NCBI GenBank assembly: GCA_937138955.1
Contig: CAKZPJ010000423.1
Location: 1-8,361, forward strand
From: an uncultured Flammeovirgaceae bacterium
GTDB taxonomy: Bacteria > Bacteroidota > Bacteroidia > Cytophagales > Cyclobacteriaceae
Reading direction: 5' to 3'
Length of the DNA stretch: 8,361 nt
Made by a program: the position numbers and the translations under genes. Below, piece after piece: positions 6,383-8,361 of the stretch; position 1 is the stretch's first letter; each line of letters begins with the position of its first letter. The notes under the pieces were generated by a model that saw only the letters and a program-made list of their open reading frames with translations, made no database searches and had not been told where the DNA came from.

Positions 6383-6520
6383 TTATTACCTGATTTCCGC
6401 TCAAATTGTACACTCTCTTATGGAATTAAAAACGGAAATGCGGGTATTTATTACTTCTAGATAAGATTTTCCCAGAGTACACAGCTCCGCTGCCCATTCT
6501 AAGCCTGTAACAGATTGTCC

Positions 6521-6982
6521 TTAATGCTTAGCGGTAGCGTGACCATTACTTTTTTCCTCCTGAAGTATTTCAGGCGACTGCTGCGGGGAATAGTACTCTT
6601 GCTTTTCGCTCTGTTCCAAATGTCGGGCGTGTTTCGCCGGAACTACGACTGATTTTTTAGCCATCGCTAATAACCTCTTTTCAAAGTTATTTTTAACTAA
6701 AAACAGAATAATCAATACAAGTGCATAGAATCCAGTGACGATTAGAAACCCTAAAAAGGAGCTATCTAGCGCATCGTTGAGTAGTAAGCCAACGGTAATG
6801 CTCAGAAACACCAGAACGAATAAAGCCACTAGGCCGATAGCCGCAAATATTATGAGTTTGGATATTACTTCGGTCAATTTCTCTTGAGCACTGGCTTTAA
6901 CGCGCTCTACTTCCAAGCGGATATAGTAGCCTGGATGATTGACTACATCAATATATTTGGTGATTGCTTTCGGAATTTTCAT
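6521..6982 (-). CDS. Small two-helix membrane protein, holin superfamily III-like
   Basis: The 153-residue protein has an N-terminal amphipathic, charged segment (1-42), two membrane helices (about 43-68 and 76-96) joined by a short loop with D70 and D73, and a polar, Q/E/K/H-rich tail of about 55 residues. This resembles the chromosomal 'phage holin family' (YqjE-like, actinobacteriophage holin superfamily III) proteins found in many non-phage settings. It should not be read as a lysis gene: no endolysin or phage gene is nearby. I used ATG 6982 rather than a TTG two codons upstream. It sits 75 bp after the SulP stop and 211 bp before gldA on the same strand. Its role is unknown; membrane-associated scaffolding is only a guess. 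Confidence 0.7.
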   Translation of the reverse strand: MKIPKAITKYIDVVNHPGYYIRLEVERVKASAQEKLTEVISKLIIFAAIGLVALFVLVFLSITVGLLLNDALDSSFLGFLIVTGFYALVLIILFLVKNNFEKRLLAMAKKSVVVPAKHARHLEQSEKQEYYSPQQSPEILQEEKSNGHATAKH

Positions 6983-7025
6983 AATCAAGATAGGTTAAGT
7001 AAAAAAATAGTACAATCCGACGACC

Positions 7026-7039
7026 AATAGTGTTTAGTC
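7026..7039. repeat. Two-unit NNTAGTS heptamer copy
   Basis: AATAGTG and TTTAGTC lie in 7-bp register between the SulP gene and the holin-like gene. The 12-mer TAGTGTTTAGTC at 7028-7039 is identical to 6316-6327 beside gldA. It is the shortest of the arrays, and its last two bases are also the first two bases of the hairpin at 7038-7055. Confidence 0.5.
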
Positions 7040-7055
7040 TTTTCGGTGGAAAAGA
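7038..7055 (-). terminator. Weak hairpin after the SulP gene
   Basis: A perfect 7-bp stem, TCTTTTC / GAAAAGA, encloses a 4-nt loop 2 bp past the SulP stop codon. The stem has only two G:C pairs and no U-run follows on the transcribed (minus) strand. It may be a partial terminator or an RNA 3'-end stabiliser. Read-through into the next gene is plausible. Confidence 0.3.
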
Positions 7056-7057
7056 GT

Positions 7058-8361
7058 TTAATATGAATGACCCGCCGAAACCGCTTCAGCGGTTGGGTTC
7101 GCTTGTCCGCTAACTAACATTCCGTGTACTCCTTCCAGTGGCATGTTAATCAACGATACCGCTACGCCCCGTTCTTTCGCAACATGTTGGTATTCGTAAA
7201 TAGTCTCGATTACATCGTAATCGACGTATTTAGTATTATCACCGTAAATTTCCACTACTGAGCCTGCGGGCAACTGATCAAGCGCTTTGGCTAGACTAGC
7301 TTTATTTAGGAAGGAGACATGCTCACTCAAATGAATTTCGTAGTGATCGTGAGTATCCTTGCTTTGGGTAATAAACGAAAAAGGCGTACTGTAGTTAGCC
7401 CGAAGGATGTAGTAAAAGCCCACGGCCATACCAATGGCAATACCCACCAGTAAATCAGTAAACAAAATAGCCAGTATGGTGACGATGAACGGAATAAACT
7501 GATCGTAGCCTAAATTCCACTGTTGTTTATAGAGAATGGGCTTAGTGAGCTTATAGCCTACGCTCAATAATATCGCAGCCAGAGCAGCAAGAGGAATCAT
7601 GTTCAAGATACCCGGGATAAGTAAAGTGCAGACAATCAGCAACACTCCATGAAAGAAAGCAGCCATTTTCGTTTTACCACCCGCGCTAATATTCGCACTA
7701 CTCCGAACAATTACTGCCGTCATGGGAATTCCGCCAATCAAACCGGCAATCATATTACCAATTCCTTGCGCGCGCAATTCTCGGTTAAGTGGGGTGCGGT
7801 GTTTTTCTGGATCAATCTTATCAGTAGCTTCAATACTGAGCAGCGTTTCAATACTAGCAATAATTGCGATAGTGACGGCAGTACGGATCGTGGTCATCTG
7901 GAAAAAATGAGAGAAGTCGGGAAAATCCAGTTCCTGCCGAACATCACCCATGCTACTGATGACTGGCAACTGCACTAAGTGCTCCGCCTGAATAACCAAA
8001 TCAGGAGCAAGAACTACAAAAGCCTGGTTAACCAGTAGTCCTAAAAGTACCGCTACCAATGCACCCGGTGCAATAGAAAGAGCTGACTTTTTTATGAACG
8101 GTTGGTTCCAAAGAATAATAGCTCCTAATGAAATAATACCAACGAAGAAGGCACCCCAGCGAAGGTTCTCAAACGCATACGCAATTTCTGAAAACGTATT
8201 GCGCCCGTCAGCTTGGAAGAAAGCAATATCCCCGAAGAAATCCTGGCCAATCCCTAAAAAGTGCGGAATCTGCTTAAGAATCAGAATGAGGCCAATTGCA
8301 GCCAGCATTCCACGGATCACGGAAGAGGGGAAGTAGTAGGCGACCACTCCCGCTTTCAAAA
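7058..8361 (-). CDS. SulP-family inorganic anion transporter, C-terminal part
   Basis: The reading frame stays open to the right edge, so the 5' end is missing. The codon at 8359 is an internal TTG (Leu), not a start. About 434 residues are visible, and roughly the first 100 of a normal SulP protein are absent. The first visible part (KAGVVAYYFPSSVIRGMLAA, then LILKQIPHFLG) is the characteristic SulP core region. It is followed by multiple membrane helices, the conserved polar stretch around IETLLSIEATDKID, and NRELRAQGIGNMIAGLIGGIP. The last 92 residues or so form a cytoplasmic STAS domain with SLAKAL, GSVVEIYGDNTKYVDYDV and GVAVSLINMP. SulP proteins import sulfate, bicarbonate or other anions, often with Na+ or H+; the substrate cannot be read here. 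No carbonic anhydrase gene is in view on the visible side. Confidence 0.88.
   Translation of the reverse strand, partial: LKAGVVAYYFPSSVIRGMLAAIGLILILKQIPHFLGIGQDFFGDIAFFQADGRNTFSEIAYAFENLRWGAFFVGIISLGAIILWNQPFIKKSALSIAPGALVAVLLGLLVNQAFVVLAPDLVIQAEHLVQLPVISSMGDVRQELDFPDFSHFFQMTTIRTAVTIAIIASIETLLSIEATDKIDPEKHRTPLNRELRAQGIGNMIAGLIGGIPMTAVIVRSSANISAGGKTKMAAFFHGVLLIVCTLLIPGILNMIPLAALAAILLSVGYKLTKPILYKQQWNLGYDQFIPFIVTILAILFTDLLVGIAIGMAVGFYYILRANYSTPFSFITQSKDTHDHYEIHLSEHVSFLNKASLAKALDQLPAGSVVEIYGDNTKYVDYDVIETIYEYQHVAKERGVAVSLINMPLEGVHGMLVSGQANPTAEAVSAGHSY

Noticed and set aside
6521..6982. A prophage remnant suggested by the holin similarity
   Set aside because: There are no endolysin, integrase, att or structural genes, and this family is common in non-phage chromosomal settings.
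8357..8359. TTG as the start of the SulP gene
   Set aside because: The sequence begins in the middle of the conserved SulP core, so the codon is internal and the gene is cut by the window edge.

Overview
The window looks like chromosomal DNA of a Bacteroidota member, probably a Cytophagales-type gliding bacterium. This rests on an adjacent gldA-gldF-gldG set, a secreted Asp-box propeller protein of a kind common in the phylum, weak or absent Shine-Dalgarno sequences, and TAnnTTTG-type -7 elements upstream of hisE. The species cannot be named from the sequence alone. I see no phage, transposase, CRISPR, rRNA or tRNA signal.

Layout. At 1-570 (minus strand) lies the N-terminal part of a secreted protein with Asp-box/BNR repeats, cut by the left edge. 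An AT-rich spacer (571-956) separates it from a divergent plus-strand group: an unrecognised exported protein (957-1538), a stand-alone HisE (1680-1985) and, 23 bp later, a six-helix potassium-channel-like protein (2009-2695). This group meets a minus-strand cluster tail to tail with only 7 bp between stop codons. In transcription order the minus-strand cluster runs from the right edge: a SulP anion transporter cut by that edge (7058-8361), a small two-helix holin-superfamily-like membrane protein (6521-6982), the ABC ATPase GldA (5341-6309), the permease GldF (4608-5336) and the auxiliary subunit GldG (2703-4439).

How the genes relate. GldA, GldF and GldG should form one inner-membrane ABC-2-type complex: GldA hydrolyses ATP, GldF spans the membrane, and GldG is an anchored protein with a large extracytoplasmic domain. 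gldA and gldF are 4 bp apart. The other genes are housekeeping or transport functions (histidine synthesis, K+ flux, anion uptake) with no evident link to it.

The least ordinary signal is non-coding. The gaps around gldG, gldF and gldA, and the gap after the SulP gene, contain degenerate tandem repeats with a strict 7-bp period. They fall into at least three sequence classes (GGRGYNN, NNNGTCT, NNTAGTS). Two G-rich arrays in opposite orientation bracket the gldF-gldG gap, one ending next to the gldF stop codon and the other covering the first annotated codons of gldG. This resembles in form the heptanucleotide STRR repeats of cyanobacteria. I found no sign of a new multi-gene system.
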